Origin: CAXMQZ01 sp963707075
Lineage (GTDB): Bacteria; Acidobacteriota; Thermoanaerobaculia; Multivoradales; JAHEKO01
NCBI GenBank assembly: GCA_963707075.1
Contig: CAVPOX010000002.1
Coordinates: 1,364,001 to 1,428,000, forward strand
Direction: 5' to 3'
Length of the DNA stretch: 64,000 nt
The notes beneath the pieces are model-generated. The model was given only the letters and a program-made list of their open reading frames with translations, did not search any database and was not told the origin of the DNA. A program made the position numbers and the translations under genes. Numbering within the stretch: the first letter of the stretch is position 1; each line of letters begins with the position of its first letter. Shown here piece after piece: positions 1-9,478 of this stretch.

Positions 1-910
1 GCCTATCGTCAGGGATGCCTCCGCGTCGTTCGACGACTATTGGAACGCTCCTGTGACCCGGTCGATGGTCGAGCTCGACCCGGACAGCGTTACCAGCGAG
101 GCGCTCGCAGAGGTACGCGTCACCCTCGCCGACAACGCCGAGGCAGCCGAAGCGAGTGCCTACGCAGCCGAGGTACGCGGCGATGACGCAGTGCAACGCC
201 TGGTCGCCGGCGACTGGCCCATGGTCTGGACTGACACCTATCGGTTTGTCTCGGACGATCCGCGAAAGGTGGCGCTGGAGGAGCAGGACATCCAGGATTC
301 CCGGGTGCTGACCGTACTGCAGCCCGCGGCTGAAGACACCCGCGAACGTCTCAGTCTGATCTCACCCTATTTCGTCCCGGGTGAGGTCGGTACCCAGATC
401 CTGGCAAATCTGGCCGAGAAGGGTAGACAGGTGCGAGTGCTGACCAACTCGCTGATCGCCAACGATGTCGCGGCCGTCCATGGTGGCTATAGTCGCTATC
501 GCGAGCGGCTACTGGAGGGCGGTGTCGGTCTGTGGGAGCTCAAACCGATGCCAGGCAGTGACGTCCACGCCAGCCTTTTCGGCTCCAAGGGCGCCAGCCT
601 GCACACCAAGGCGTTGACCGTCGACGGCCGTGTGCTGTTCGTCGGCAGCTACAACATCGATCCCCGGTCCCACTTTCTCAACTGCGAGCAGGGCATCCTG
701 GCCGAGAGCTCCGAGTTGGCTGGTCAGCTCGAGGAGATCTTCGAGCGTCAATCCTCCGGCGAGCGTGCCTGGAAAGTGGTTCGCCGACAGCACGGCTCCC
801 TCGAGTGGACAGACGGGAAGAAGACCTACTCCCGGGATCCCGAGGCTTCGCTGGCCCGCCGACTCGAGGCCTGGCTGGCCCGTGTGCTGCCGTTCGAAGC
901 ACAGCTTTGA
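1..910 (+). CDS. Phospholipase D-like family protein, C-terminal part
   Basis: The reading frame is open at the left edge of the window, so the N-terminal part is missing. The visible part starts with the SFDDYWNAP motif that in PLD-family proteins follows the first HKD motif. The second HKD motif is intact: HTKALTVDG followed by GSYNIDPRS at about 602-670. Family knowledge: two HKD motifs form one phosphodiesterase/phosphatidyltransferase active site, acting on phospholipids (cardiolipin synthase-like) or nucleic acid. The class of PLD with an FDxYWN segment and a long C-terminal region is often exported or membrane-associated, but the N-terminus that would show this is outside the window. 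The next gene begins 122 bases downstream on the same strand. Substrate is not determinable here. Confidence 0.85.
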   Translation, partial: PIVRDASASFDDYWNAPVTRSMVELDPDSVTSEALAEVRVTLADNAEAAEASAYAAEVRGDDAVQRLVAGDWPMVWTDTYRFVSDDPRKVALEEQDIQDSRVLTVLQPAAEDTRERLSLISPYFVPGEVGTQILANLAEKGRQVRVLTNSLIANDVAAVHGGYSRYRERLLEGGVGLWELKPMPGSDVHASLFGSKGASLHTKALTVDGRVLFVGSYNIDPRSHFLNCEQGILAESSELAGQLEEIFERQSSGERAWKVVRRQHGSLEWTDGKKTYSRDPEASLARRLEAWLARVLPFEAQL

Positions 911-1032
911 CCGCGATTCCTACCCAACTGGGTGGTGTGGACGGTACGCCGGTCCTCTAGATTGAGGAAGACTGGTCCTTGGCGCTGTCTGGCGTGCCGA
1001 GGATCATTTTCTCTCCATGAAAGGAATCGGTC

Positions 1033-3498
1033 ATGCCATCAGATCAGGCTCCAGATAGCGCCCGCGTTGTGATTATTGGCGGCGGCATCATCGGTTGTTC
1101 CATCGCCTACCACCTCGGCCACCTTGGCTGGAGCGATGTCGTTTTGCTCGAACGTGACCAGCTCACCTCGGGCACCACCTGGCACGCGGCCGGCCTGATG
1201 ACCACCTTTGGCTCGACCTCGGAGACCTCGGTCGAGATGCGCATGTACACGCGCGATCTCTACGGGAGACTCGAGACGGAGACCGAGCAAAGCACCGGGT
1301 TCGAGGCCTTGGGCTTCGTCGAAATGGCTGCGGACAAGGACCGCGTGGAGGAGTACCGCCGGGTCGCGGCTTTCAATCGGCTGTGCGGCAACGACGTCGA
1401 AGAGATCGGCCCTGACGAAATCAAGAAGCTCTTCCCCCTGGCCCGGGTGGACGATATCGAGGCAGGCTTCTACTTGAGGAAGGATGGGCGGGTCAATCCC
1501 GTCGACGCCACCATGGCCCTGGCAAAGGGCGCAGAGCAGCAGGGCGTGACGATCGTCCAGGGTGTCTCGGTCACGGCCGTCACAACCCAGAACGGCCGCG
1601 CCACGGGCGTGACCTCCACACAGGGCGACATCAAAGCGGAGTTCGTCATCAATTGTGCCGGCATGTGGGCCAGACAGCTCGGCGCCCTGAACGGGGTAAC
1701 CATTCCGAACCAGCCAACCGAGCACTACTACCTGATGACCGAGCCCATCGAGGGAATGACGCGAGAGCTACCCATTATCGAAGACCCCTCCTGTCACGGC
1801 TACTACCGGGAAGAAGGCGGCGGCCTGATGATCGGCCTTTTCGAACCGGTCTGCGCCCCGTGGAAGGTGAACGGCGTCCCCGATCACTTCTCCTTTGGCA
1901 AGATCACGCCCGACTGGGACCGCATGGCGCCCTTCGTGGAAAGGGCCATGACCCGCGTTCCCGTCTCCCAGGATGCCGGCATCAAAGAGCTGTTCTGCGG
2001 TCCAGAGAGCTTCACGCCCGACATGGGAGTCGCCTTCGGAGAAGCGCCGGAAGTGCAGAACTACTTCGTCGCTGCGGGCTTGAACTCTATCGGCATCATC
2101 ACGGCCGGTGGCCTCGGCAAGATCATGGCCCAGTGGATCACCACCGGCGACCCGGGCGCGGATATCACCGGCATCAATGTGGATCGCTTCCATCCCTATC
2201 AGTGCAATCCCGAGTACCGCAAGACGCGCGTGGTCGAGACGCTGGGACTGGTCTACCGGCGGCACTACCCCACCCGCGTTCCCGAGACCGCGCGCGACTG
2301 CAAGCGCTCGCCCTTTTACGATCGCATGCAGAATCAACGCGCCTACTTCACCGATGTGAGCGGCTGGGAGAGCCCGGCCTGGTACGCGCCCGAAGGGCAG
2401 GAGCCCAAGGTCGACAAGCTCTCCTGGGGACGCCAGAACTGGTTTCCCTACTGGGAGGCCGAGCACAAGGCCTGTCGCGAGGGTGTCATCGTCATGGACA
2501 TGTCCTTCATGGGCAAGTTCCTGGTACAGGGACGCCACGCTGGCAGGGTACTCGACTACATCTCTGCCAACAGCGTCAACGGCCCGGCCGAGACCATCAC
2601 CTACACCCAATTCCTCAACGAGCGCGGCAAGCTGGAAGCCGACGTGACCGTCACCAAGCTGACCGAGGAACGCTTCATCGTCGTGGTCACCGACACCATG
2701 CATCGCCACGTCGAAACCTGGATCAGACGGCACATCCCCGAAGACGCCCACTGCTTTGTCACCGACATCACCGGCGGCATTGGCCAGCTCAATGTACAAG
2801 GCCCCAGATCGCGCGAGCTCCTTCAATCGATCACGTCCACAGACCTCTCCAACGAAGCCTTTCCGTTCCGCACCGCGCGCGAGATCGACATCGGGTTTGC
2901 GCGCCTGCTGTGCAACCGCATCACCTACGTAGGCGAGCTCGGCTACGAGTTGTGCATTCCCTCCGAGCAAGCCGTGCACGTCTACGACCGCGTCGTCGCG
3001 GCGGGCAAGAGCTTTGGCCTGCGCCATGCCGGGCTCAGAGCCCTGGGCAGTCTGCGCATGGAAAAGGCATATCGCGACTACGGTCACGACATCGACAACA
3101 CCGACGACGCCTATGAGACCGGCCTCGGAATGTTTGTGGATCTGGACAAACCGGACTTCATCGGTAAGGCCTATTGCGTCGAGAAGAGAGCGCAAGGCCC
3201 CGCCTACAACCGACGCCTGCTGCAGGTCCTGGTTCTCGATCCGGAGCCGCTCCTCTACCACGCCGAGGTCATTCATCGAAACGGCCAAGCGGTCGGCTAT
3301 GTCCGGGCGGCGAGCTATGGCTTCACGCTCGGTGGCGCCGTGGGGCTGGCCATGATCGAAGCGAACGAGCCCATCGACAAGCCCTACCTACAGAAGGGCG
3401 AGTGGGAGATCGACATCGCAGGCAAGCGTTATCCACTGCAGGTGGGGCTGGCCAGCCGTGCAATGTACGACCCGAAGATGGAGAGGGTAAGAGCCTAG
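1033..3498 (+). CDS. FAD-dependent dimethylglycine/sarcosine dehydrogenase-like protein with GcvT domain
   Basis: An 821-residue protein. Residues about 11-40 form a dinucleotide-binding fold (VVIIGGGIIG, then ERD at the end of the second strand). The SGTTWHAAGL segment contains His51, which in mitochondrial and bacterial dimethylglycine and sarcosine dehydrogenases carries covalent FAD. The first ~370 residues are a DAO oxidoreductase domain, then a short FAO_M linker, then GcvT-type folate-binding and barrel domains (about 430-810). The family oxidatively demethylates N-methylated glycines and passes the one-carbon unit to tetrahydrofolate. The length matches full family members. Start ATG is preceded by AAAGGAA. 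I see no glycine-riboswitch-like structure in the 122 bases upstream. The exact substrate is inference; related orphan proteins of this architecture are common. Confidence 0.9.
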   Translation: MPSDQAPDSARVVIIGGGIIGCSIAYHLGHLGWSDVVLLERDQLTSGTTWHAAGLMTTFGSTSETSVEMRMYTRDLYGRLETETEQSTGFEALGFVEMAADKDRVEEYRRVAAFNRLCGNDVEEIGPDEIKKLFPLARVDDIEAGFYLRKDGRVNPVDATMALAKGAEQQGVTIVQGVSVTAVTTQNGRATGVTSTQGDIKAEFVINCAGMWARQLGALNGVTIPNQPTEHYYLMTEPIEGMTRELPIIEDPSCHGYYREEGGGLMIGLFEPVCAPWKVNGVPDHFSFGKITPDWDRMAPFVERAMTRVPVSQDAGIKELFCGPESFTPDMGVAFGEAPEVQNYFVAAGLNSIGIITAGGLGKIMAQWITTGDPGADITGINVDRFHPYQCNPEYRKTRVVETLGLVYRRHYPTRVPETARDCKRSPFYDRMQNQRAYFTDVSGWESPAWYAPEGQEPKVDKLSWGRQNWFPYWEAEHKACREGVIVMDMSFMGKFLVQGRHAGRVLDYISANSVNGPAETITYTQFLNERGKLEADVTVTKLTEERFIVVVTDTMHRHVETWIRRHIPEDAHCFVTDITGGIGQLNVQGPRSRELLQSITSTDLSNEAFPFRTAREIDIGFARLLCNRITYVGELGYELCIPSEQAVHVYDRVVAAGKSFGLRHAGLRALGSLRMEKAYRDYGHDIDNTDDAYETGLGMFVDLDKPDFIGKAYCVEKRAQGPAYNRRLLQVLVLDPEPLLYHAEVIHRNGQAVGYVRAASYGFTLGGAVGLAMIEANEPIDKPYLQKGEWEIDIAGKRYPLQVGLASRAMYDPKMERVRA

Positions 3499-3601
3499 AG
3501 TGCTTTGCTATGGATATCGGCGTGGGAGGCCGGCGCCACTGCAAGTGTCACCAAGGCTGGCACAGGCTAGAATCTGCCTTTCACCGAGGAGGCTCCAGCC
3601 C

Positions 3602-4258
3602 ATGCGAATCCAGAAGGCTATCTTCACTTTGGCAGCAGTAGTGATCTTCAGCACCGTTGCGGCGGCCGATTCCACTCAGGCTCGCTGCGACATCTACCCG
3701 AAGGGTTCCGACCACACGGACGTCATGATCGCCTGCGACTTCGGTCAGCGCCAGGGCAATGTCACCATCACTCGCTCGGACGGTGTCACCCACGATCTGG
3801 TGCAGGTCCAGGGGCAGCCGGGCCGGTACCGTGATCAGCACGGCAACATGGTCATCCGCGAGAACGACAGCGAGCTTGCGGACCTGATCTTCCGCTTCCC
3901 GGAAGAGAGCGTCTTCGTCTACTGGGACACGAGCGCGCTCGAGCCGGCGGACCCGGACAATCCGACCTGGCCGTTCTCCACTGCCGAGTACGATGCGACG
4001 ACGCTGCTGCGTTGCGGCAAGGTGGGTTCCGACGAGAAGGGCACCTGCCCCGCCGGGGTGCTGCGTATGGCAGGTGGCGAGGGGTCGGTGGTGATCCTGA
4101 ACCCGGCGGGCAAGCAGTTCACCATCAACTTCATGAAGGACTACGTCAACGCCACCTCCGGCGAGGCCGAGGCAGCCCTGGAAGGAGATACCTGGATCGT
4201 GGTCATCGACGGTGTCGATCGCTACGAGGTGCCGCTGGCTCTTATCGAAGGCGGCTAA
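3602..4258 (+). CDS. Secreted hypothetical protein
   Basis: A 218-residue protein with a clear Sec signal peptide (MRIQKAIFTLAAVVIFSTVAAAD). The ATG at 3602 is chosen over an upstream in-frame start at 3500 because it opens the signal peptide and follows GAGGAGG. The mature part is polar, with regularly spaced acidic residues and four cysteines (near CDIYPKG, IACDFG, LLRCGK, GTCPAG), suggesting disulphides in the periplasm or outside the cell. I do not recognise a family. It follows the flavoprotein gene by about 100 bases on the same strand. Confidence 0.8.
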   Translation: MRIQKAIFTLAAVVIFSTVAAADSTQARCDIYPKGSDHTDVMIACDFGQRQGNVTITRSDGVTHDLVQVQGQPGRYRDQHGNMVIRENDSELADLIFRFPEESVFVYWDTSALEPADPDNPTWPFSTAEYDATTLLRCGKVGSDEKGTCPAGVLRMAGGEGSVVILNPAGKQFTINFMKDYVNATSGEAEAALEGDTWIVVIDGVDRYEVPLALIEGG

Positions 4259-4445
4259 ACGTCGCTCACCGGCCGACAGGCTGCGGTGCGGCGATCTTTC
4301 TCAACATCTTCTGAGGTCTCAGGATGTTCCAAGGTAGCTTTCGACTCCCGGTCTCGTGGTGCCGAAAGGCAACACCGTAAAAGGGGCCGAGACCGACGGA
4401 GGGTCGATCCGACAGTTGCATGACCTGACTCAAACCAGATTCCAT

Positions 4446-4473
4446 CCAATTTTGGACATAGTCCAGATTTTGG
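4446..4473. promoter_or_regulatory. Fur/PerR-type operator of the fur gene
   Basis: An imperfect inverted repeat, core TTGGAC-ATA-GTCCAG at 4452-4466, with outer CCAATTTT and ATTTTGG arms extending the symmetry. It ends two bases before a TAGGCT hexamer (4476-4481) that would serve as -10 box six bases ahead of the GTG start of the regulator. An operator over the -35 region fits autorepression by the encoded Fur-family protein. Seen: the repeat and spacing. Inferred: which protein binds it. Confidence 0.6.
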
Positions 4474-4487
4474 GATAGGCTCGCGGT

Positions 4488-4925
4488 GTGTTCGAGGACG
4501 CCGAAGAACTATTGAGGGAGCACGGTTTGCAGGTCACCGCGCAGCGGCTGGCCGTGCTGAAGGCGGTGTCGACCCGGCCCCATGCCACCGCCGATGAGCT
4601 CGCCGAAGAGGTCCGAGAGCGCATCGGGTCGGTCTCTCGGCAGGCAGTGTACGACGCCCTGGGAATCCTGGTGGAAAAAGGCGTGGTGCGAAGGATCCAG
4701 CCCGCGGGCTCGCCCGCCCGCTACGAAGATCGGGTGGGTGACAACCACCACCACCTGGTCTGCCGCAGCTGCGGCCGTACAGTCGACATCGACTGTGCCG
4801 TCGGCACCACCCCCTGCCTCACCGCAGCCAACGAGTTGGGCTACGAGATCGACGAGGCCGAAGTCATCTACTGGGGCCGCTGCCCCGAGTGTCGTGCAGT
4901 AGCTCCGAGCTCGGCCCAAGACTGA
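4488..4925 (+). CDS. Fur-family transcriptional regulator (PerR/FurA-like)
   Basis: A 145-residue protein with the Fur winged helix in residues about 1-80 (LREHGLQVTAQRLAVLKAV, SRQAVYDALGILVEKGVVRRI) and the dimerisation/metal domain after it. The NHHHLVCRSCG and CPEC segments supply the histidines and the two CxxC pairs that bind regulatory and structural metal in this family. The GTG start has no Shine-Dalgarno sequence and lies six bases after a -10-like TAGGCT, so the transcript may be leaderless. The gene sits 118 bases upstream of katG on the same strand, the classic furA-katG arrangement in which the regulator represses katG until peroxide oxidises it. Confidence 0.9.
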   Translation: MFEDAEELLREHGLQVTAQRLAVLKAVSTRPHATADELAEEVRERIGSVSRQAVYDALGILVEKGVVRRIQPAGSPARYEDRVGDNHHHLVCRSCGRTVDIDCAVGTTPCLTAANELGYEIDEAEVIYWGRCPECRAVAPSSAQD

Positions 4926-5043
4926 TGCGGAGACCAGCGCCGTCTCCCGTAGCCTCGAGATTGAGAGAAACGACGAAGACAGAAGAGAACACAGATCAGG
5001 CCCACACCATCCAACCAACCGGAAGAGATTAAGGAGGACTCAC

Positions 5044-7266
5044 ATGTCAGAGAGTATGAAGAGCACCGGTGGGTGTCCCATCTTGCACGAACCCCACTCC
5101 CAGACGGCGGTCACAACCACCGCGAACCAACACTGGTGGCCGAACCAGTTGAACCTGAAAATGCTCCACCAGAATCCTCCTGCGGGCGATCCGATGGGCG
5201 AGGGGTTCAACTACGCCGCGGCGTTCAAGACGCTCGACCTCGCTGCGGTGAAGAAGGACCTGGAGAAGCTGATGACGGATTCGCAGGACTGGTGGCCGGC
5301 CGACTACGGCCATTACGGCGGACTCTTCATTCGGATGGCATGGCACAGCGCCGGCACCTACCGCATCAGCGACGGCCGAGGCGGCGCCTCCTCCGGCTCG
5401 CAGCGCTTTGCGCCACTCAACAGCTGGCCCGACAATGCGAACCTCGACAAGGCGCGCCGGTTGCTCTGGCCAATCAAGCAGAAGTACGGACGCAAGATCT
5501 CCTGGGCCGACCTGATGATCCTCGCCGGCAATGTGTCGCTGGAGTCGATGGGCTTCAAGACCTTCGGTTTTGGCGGCGGGCGTGAGGACATCTGGGAGCC
5601 CGAACAGGACATCTACTGGGGGCCCGAGACCGAGTGGCTTGCCACCAGCGACAAACCCGACAGCCGTTACTCGGGCGACCGCGACCTGGAAGACCCGCTC
5701 GCCGCCGTGCAAATGGGTCTCATCTACGTGAATCCGGAAGGCCCCGACGGGAACCCCGATCCGGTCGCCGCGGGCCGCGATGTCCGCGAGACCTTCGCGC
5801 GCATGGCGATGAACGACTATGAGACCGTGGCGCTCACCGCCGGCGGGCATACCTTTGGCAAGACGCACGGCGCGGGCGACGCGGCCCTCGTGGGTCCCGA
5901 ACCGGAAGCCGCCGCGCTCGAACAGATGGGCCTCGGTTGGATCAGCAGTCACGGTAGCGGCAAAGGCCGCGACGCCATCACCAGCGGCATCGAAGGTGCG
6001 TGGACGCCGAACCCGATCCAGTGGGACATGGGCTATTTCGACGTGCTGTTCGGCTACGAATGGGAACTGGTCAAGAGTCCTGCGGGCGCCTGGCAGTGGA
6101 CGCCGAAGGATTTGAAGGAAGAGGACATGGCTCCTGATGCCGAGGATGCTTCTCAGCGCAAGCCGATCATCATGACCACCGCCGACATGGCGATGCGAAT
6201 GGACCCGATTTACGAGCCGATCTCGCGACACTTCCATGAGAACCCGGAAGAGTTCGCCGATGCGTTCGCCCGCGCCTGGTTCAAGCTCACGCACCGTGAC
6301 ATGGGCCCGATCTCACGCTACCTCGGACCGGAGGTCCCGGACGAGGAGTTGATCTGGCAAGACCCGATCCCCGCGGTCACGTACGATTTGATCGGGGAAG
6401 ACGACATCGCCGCTCTCAAAGCCAGGATCCTCGATTCAGGACTGTCGATTTCCCAACTGGTTTCGACCGCCTGGGCCTCCGCCTCGACCTTCCGCAACTC
6501 CGACAAGCGGGGTGGGGCGAACGGAGCTCGCATTCGTCTGGCCCCGCACAAAGACTGGGAGGTGAACCAGCCGGATCAGCTGGGCAAGGTGCTCGAGACC
6601 CTGGAGTCGATCCAGCAAGACTTCAACGGCTCGCAGTCCGGCGGCAAGCAGGTCTCGCTCGCCGACCTGATCGTTCTGGGCGGGTGCGCCGCTGTCGAGA
6701 AGGCCGCAAAGGATGCAGGACAAGACGTGCAGGTTCCCTTCTCCCCGGGTCGTACGGATGCGACGCAAGAGCAGACCGACGTGGACTCCTTCGCTCCACT
6801 CGAACCGACCGCAGACGGGTTCCGAAACTACCTGGGAGCCGGGTGCCGAATGTCGGCCGAAGACGCGCTGGTCGACAAGGCACAACTGCTGACGCTCACT
6901 GCTCCTGAGATGACGGTACTGATCGGCGGCATGCGTGTCCTGGGTGCGAACTTCGAGCAGTCCGATCTCGGTGTCTTCACCGACCGGCGCGAAACGTTGA
7001 CCAACGACTTCTTCGCGAATCTGCTCGACATGGGAACCGAGTGGAAAGCGGCTGCCGGTTCGGAGAACGCCTTCGAGGGACGTGACCGTGCGTCGGGTGA
7101 CCTCAAGTGGACCGGCAGTCGCGTCGATCTCGTCTTCGGCTCGAACTCCCAGCTGCGGGCCATCGCCGAGGTGTACGCATGTGACGACTCGCAAGAGAAC
7201 TTCGTGCACGACTTCGTGGCAGCCTGGAACAAGGTGATGAACCTCGATCGCTTCGACCTGGCCTGA
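5044..7266 (+). CDS. katG: Catalase-peroxidase KatG
   Basis: A 740-residue bifunctional haem enzyme that removes hydrogen peroxide. Distal residues Arg97, Trp100 and His101 lie in RMAWHSAGTYR, and the proximal haem ligand is His269 in GGHTFGKTHG. Trp100, Tyr228 and Met254 occupy the positions of the covalent Met-Tyr-Trp adduct needed for catalase activity. Both the N-terminal catalytic and C-terminal duplicated domains are complete and the length is normal. A strong AAGGAGG site at 5031-5037, within a purine-rich leader, precedes the ATG. Co-transcription with the upstream Fur regulator is likely. No signal peptide, so it is cytoplasmic. Confidence 0.98.
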   Translation: MSESMKSTGGCPILHEPHSQTAVTTTANQHWWPNQLNLKMLHQNPPAGDPMGEGFNYAAAFKTLDLAAVKKDLEKLMTDSQDWWPADYGHYGGLFIRMAWHSAGTYRISDGRGGASSGSQRFAPLNSWPDNANLDKARRLLWPIKQKYGRKISWADLMILAGNVSLESMGFKTFGFGGGREDIWEPEQDIYWGPETEWLATSDKPDSRYSGDRDLEDPLAAVQMGLIYVNPEGPDGNPDPVAAGRDVRETFARMAMNDYETVALTAGGHTFGKTHGAGDAALVGPEPEAAALEQMGLGWISSHGSGKGRDAITSGIEGAWTPNPIQWDMGYFDVLFGYEWELVKSPAGAWQWTPKDLKEEDMAPDAEDASQRKPIIMTTADMAMRMDPIYEPISRHFHENPEEFADAFARAWFKLTHRDMGPISRYLGPEVPDEELIWQDPIPAVTYDLIGEDDIAALKARILDSGLSISQLVSTAWASASTFRNSDKRGGANGARIRLAPHKDWEVNQPDQLGKVLETLESIQQDFNGSQSGGKQVSLADLIVLGGCAAVEKAAKDAGQDVQVPFSPGRTDATQEQTDVDSFAPLEPTADGFRNYLGAGCRMSAEDALVDKAQLLTLTAPEMTVLIGGMRVLGANFEQSDLGVFTDRRETLTNDFFANLLDMGTEWKAAAGSENAFEGRDRASGDLKWTGSRVDLVFGSNSQLRAIAEVYACDDSQENFVHDFVAAWNKVMNLDRFDLA

Positions 7267-7292
7267 TCTAGCGAATTGGTCACTCACTCATC

Positions 7293-7316
7293 GCCGCCGC
7301 CGTAACTGGCGGCGGC
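7293..7316 (+). terminator. GC-rich hairpin after katG
   Basis: A perfect 9-bp stem (GCCGCCGCC / GGCGGCGGC) with a 6-base loop, 27 bases after the katG stop. There is only a weak T-rich tail (TGTCTGAT), so it may be a terminator or an mRNA 3' stabiliser. Confidence 0.6.
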
Positions 7317-7320
7317 TGTC

Positions 7321-7369
7321 TGATCGAGGCGCAGGCGGGCGGCAGGACGCCCGCCTGCCGCCCCGATCA
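7321..7369. terminator. Bidirectional terminator-like hairpin between convergent genes
   Basis: A perfect 10-bp stem (GCAGGCGGGC / GCCCGCCTGC, 7331-7340 with 7349-7358) around an 8-base loop. An outer TGATCG / CGATCA pair (7321-7326 with 7364-7369) encloses it. It lies three bases past the stop of the convergent minus-strand hydrolase gene, so it can act for both strands. Confidence 0.6.
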
Positions 7370-7371
7370 AC

Positions 7372-9459
7372 CTACTGGTGATCGCGTGGAATGGTGTCCT
7401 GCCAGGTCTTCTCGCGCAGGAGCTCCCCGTTTCGGCTAAGGCGTCGCGTGTAGGTGTAGTAGAAGCTCTCGGCGTCGCTGCGAAAAAGCAGATCCCCCTG
7501 CCAGGTCAGAACCCGGTCTTCGAGCTCGACCTCCATCCAGTATTGCCCCCGCACCGACGTCGCCTCGGGATGGTCGTCACTGGTCTCATGAACAATGCTC
7601 TCGCGGTAGCGCTCGGTGCCCCAGGGATAGCGAATCCCCCCACCGTTCGTCGCGGTGACGCGCACCTCCCCGGTCTGAGGATTGCGGTCGACGGAGGAGA
7701 TCTCTCCGTACCCCGACGTCGTGCCATCATCCAGGTACTCGTAGCCGGGAAGCTCGGCATCCTCCTCGGGCGGCAGGAATGAGGGCGAGGGCCGGTCCCC
7801 AGTCGGAACGACAGGCAGGATCACCCTCGACCCGGCGCTTCCGCCCAGGCGCAGAGAGGTGGTCATCGGATATGGAGTCGGCCAGAGCATCGGCCACTGG
7901 GCATTGGCCACGGCGAAACGAATCCGGTGACCTTGCGGGAAGACCCATGAGGTGAAGTGCATCTCGATCTCGAGGTCGAAGACCTTCCCGGGCTCCAGGG
8001 GCCGCGGCTGTCTCGCCGACTCCCGATGCGTACCATTGAAACCGGCGCCAGCGACCTGGGTGACCGTGCCGTCCGGCGCCACATCGGAGAGGCGCACGAA
8101 CCAGTTCGCATGTGGCGCGTCGGCGGAGACTTGCAGCAGCGCTTTGGGCAAGCCGAGAATTTCGACCTCGGTCTCCAGAGGAGCGCTGTCGTAGACCAGG
8201 CTGAAGGCATCGGTCGGCCGTTGATCGGGCGCCACATCGCCCCACCACATGACCGGTCCCCCCGCCTCGATACCGATCGACGGTACATAGCGCAGCCTGT
8301 GGGTTGTTTCCTGCGACGCGGCAGAGTCGAGCGTGTGGTTCGGCTGCGGGTAGAAGGCACGCGGCGTGATGCGCTCGATCGGCCAGCCCTCCTCCCACCG
8401 CCATTTGCCCGGAGCCTCCTCCAGATAGGGTCCGGGTGGGTGCCATTGCCTGACGTAGACCGCGAACCGTGGTTCTTCGAGGATGCCGGTGTCACGTCCC
8501 TTGAGCCAGTGGTCGAACCAACGTACCGCTTCGTGCCGCCACTCGATCTGCGGCTTTGGATAAGCGTTGTGCGGGAACGCGTGATGCCAGGGGCCCACAA
8601 TGGCTTTCACTGGAGCGTCGAGGTTCTCGAGCATCCGTGGAATGCTGTCGCGATACCCGTCGTACCAGCCTCCGATCAGAAAGGTCGGTACACGAATCGA
8701 CTCGTAGCGAGATCTCAGCGCTGTGCGATCCCAGAAGGGGCCATCGCGTTGCTGACGCTTGTAAGTCATCATCCAGGGTTGGGTGTCGAAGCGGTCGCGA
8801 AAGTACGCTTCATCGATCTGGTAGTCCGGTGCCCCCGGTCGGGCATTGTCGAGATCCTGGCTCATCTCCCAGGAATCCACGTGGATCACCCCATCCATGA
8901 AGTGCACATCGTCTTGAAAGAGATCGTCGGTCGCATCCACCGCGATGATGGCTTTCAAGGCCGGCGGATTGCGCATCGCCAGATGGATCGAGTTGAAGCC
9001 CCCCCAGGAGATCCCGAACATGCCGACATTGCCGTTTGACCAGCGCTGCCTGGACAACCAGTCGATGACAACCTCACCATCATCGTTTTCCTGGTCGCTG
9101 TACTCGTACGGAATCAACTTCCCCTCGCTGTTTCCCGTTCCTCGAATGTCGACCCTGGCGACGGCGTACCCACGGCGAATGAAGTAGGCGTACAGTGAGT
9201 AGTTGCGACTGCGTGACTCGGTCTTGCGATAAGGCAGATACTCGAGCAGGACAGGAAATCGCTCCTCAGGCCCGGCACCCTCGGGAAGGTAGAGGTCTGC
9301 GGCGAGTCGCACGCCGTCGGGCATGGGGATCCAGACCTCCTCCATACCGATCTCGTACAGCGGTTCGGAAGGAGCGACCGCTGCCAGCTGCGGTGCGGTG
9401 CCAAGACAACACAGCAGCGTGGCAGCCAGAACTCTTCGATCTACCCCTGGTGCTCGCAT
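7372..9459 (-). CDS. Secreted CocE/NonD-family serine hydrolase
   Basis: A 695-residue alpha/beta hydrolase of the X-Pro dipeptidyl-peptidase (S15)/cocaine-esterase superfamily. The start at 9459 opens a signal peptide (MRAPGVDRRVLAATLLCCLG...). An upstream in-frame start at 9714 is rejected because it would run far into the preceding gene. The N-terminal hydrolase domain has the nucleophile Ser151 in GISWGGF and an RGTGNSEG segment. The cap follows, and GPWHHAFPHN holds the likely catalytic His. The C-terminal jelly-roll domain (about 430-620) is typical. Family members cleave acyl or peptide bonds in diverse substrates; the natural substrate is unknown. It follows the DUF3604 gene by 19 bases, so the two form an operon. 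Confidence 0.88.
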   Translation of the reverse strand: MRAPGVDRRVLAATLLCCLGTAPQLAAVAPSEPLYEIGMEEVWIPMPDGVRLAADLYLPEGAGPEERFPVLLEYLPYRKTESRSRNYSLYAYFIRRGYAVARVDIRGTGNSEGKLIPYEYSDQENDDGEVVIDWLSRQRWSNGNVGMFGISWGGFNSIHLAMRNPPALKAIIAVDATDDLFQDDVHFMDGVIHVDSWEMSQDLDNARPGAPDYQIDEAYFRDRFDTQPWMMTYKRQQRDGPFWDRTALRSRYESIRVPTFLIGGWYDGYRDSIPRMLENLDAPVKAIVGPWHHAFPHNAYPKPQIEWRHEAVRWFDHWLKGRDTGILEEPRFAVYVRQWHPPGPYLEEAPGKWRWEEGWPIERITPRAFYPQPNHTLDSAASQETTHRLRYVPSIGIEAGGPVMWWGDVAPDQRPTDAFSLVYDSAPLETEVEILGLPKALLQVSADAPHANWFVRLSDVAPDGTVTQVAGAGFNGTHRESARQPRPLEPGKVFDLEIEMHFTSWVFPQGHRIRFAVANAQWPMLWPTPYPMTTSLRLGGSAGSRVILPVVPTGDRPSPSFLPPEEDAELPGYEYLDDGTTSGYGEISSVDRNPQTGEVRVTATNGGGIRYPWGTERYRESIVHETSDDHPEATSVRGQYWMEVELEDRVLTWQGDLLFRSDAESFYYTYTRRLSRNGELLREKTWQDTIPRDHQ

Positions 9460-9478
9460 GCGATTGCCGACCCAGAGT

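Noticed and set aside
911..1032. Glycine riboswitch upstream of the flavoprotein gene
   Set aside because: I could not find the paired aptamer structure, and the 122-base gap is too short for a tandem glycine aptamer with an expression platform.
1768..3288. Long open frame on the minus strand (about 500 codons) opposite the flavoprotein gene
   Set aside because: It mirrors the codon structure of the plus-strand gene, has no recognisable domain or ribosome site, and the plus-strand product is a clear dimethylglycine dehydrogenase-like protein.
5047..6294. 415-codon minus-strand open frame opposite katG
   Set aside because: katG is unambiguous on the plus strand and the antisense product has no protein-family character.
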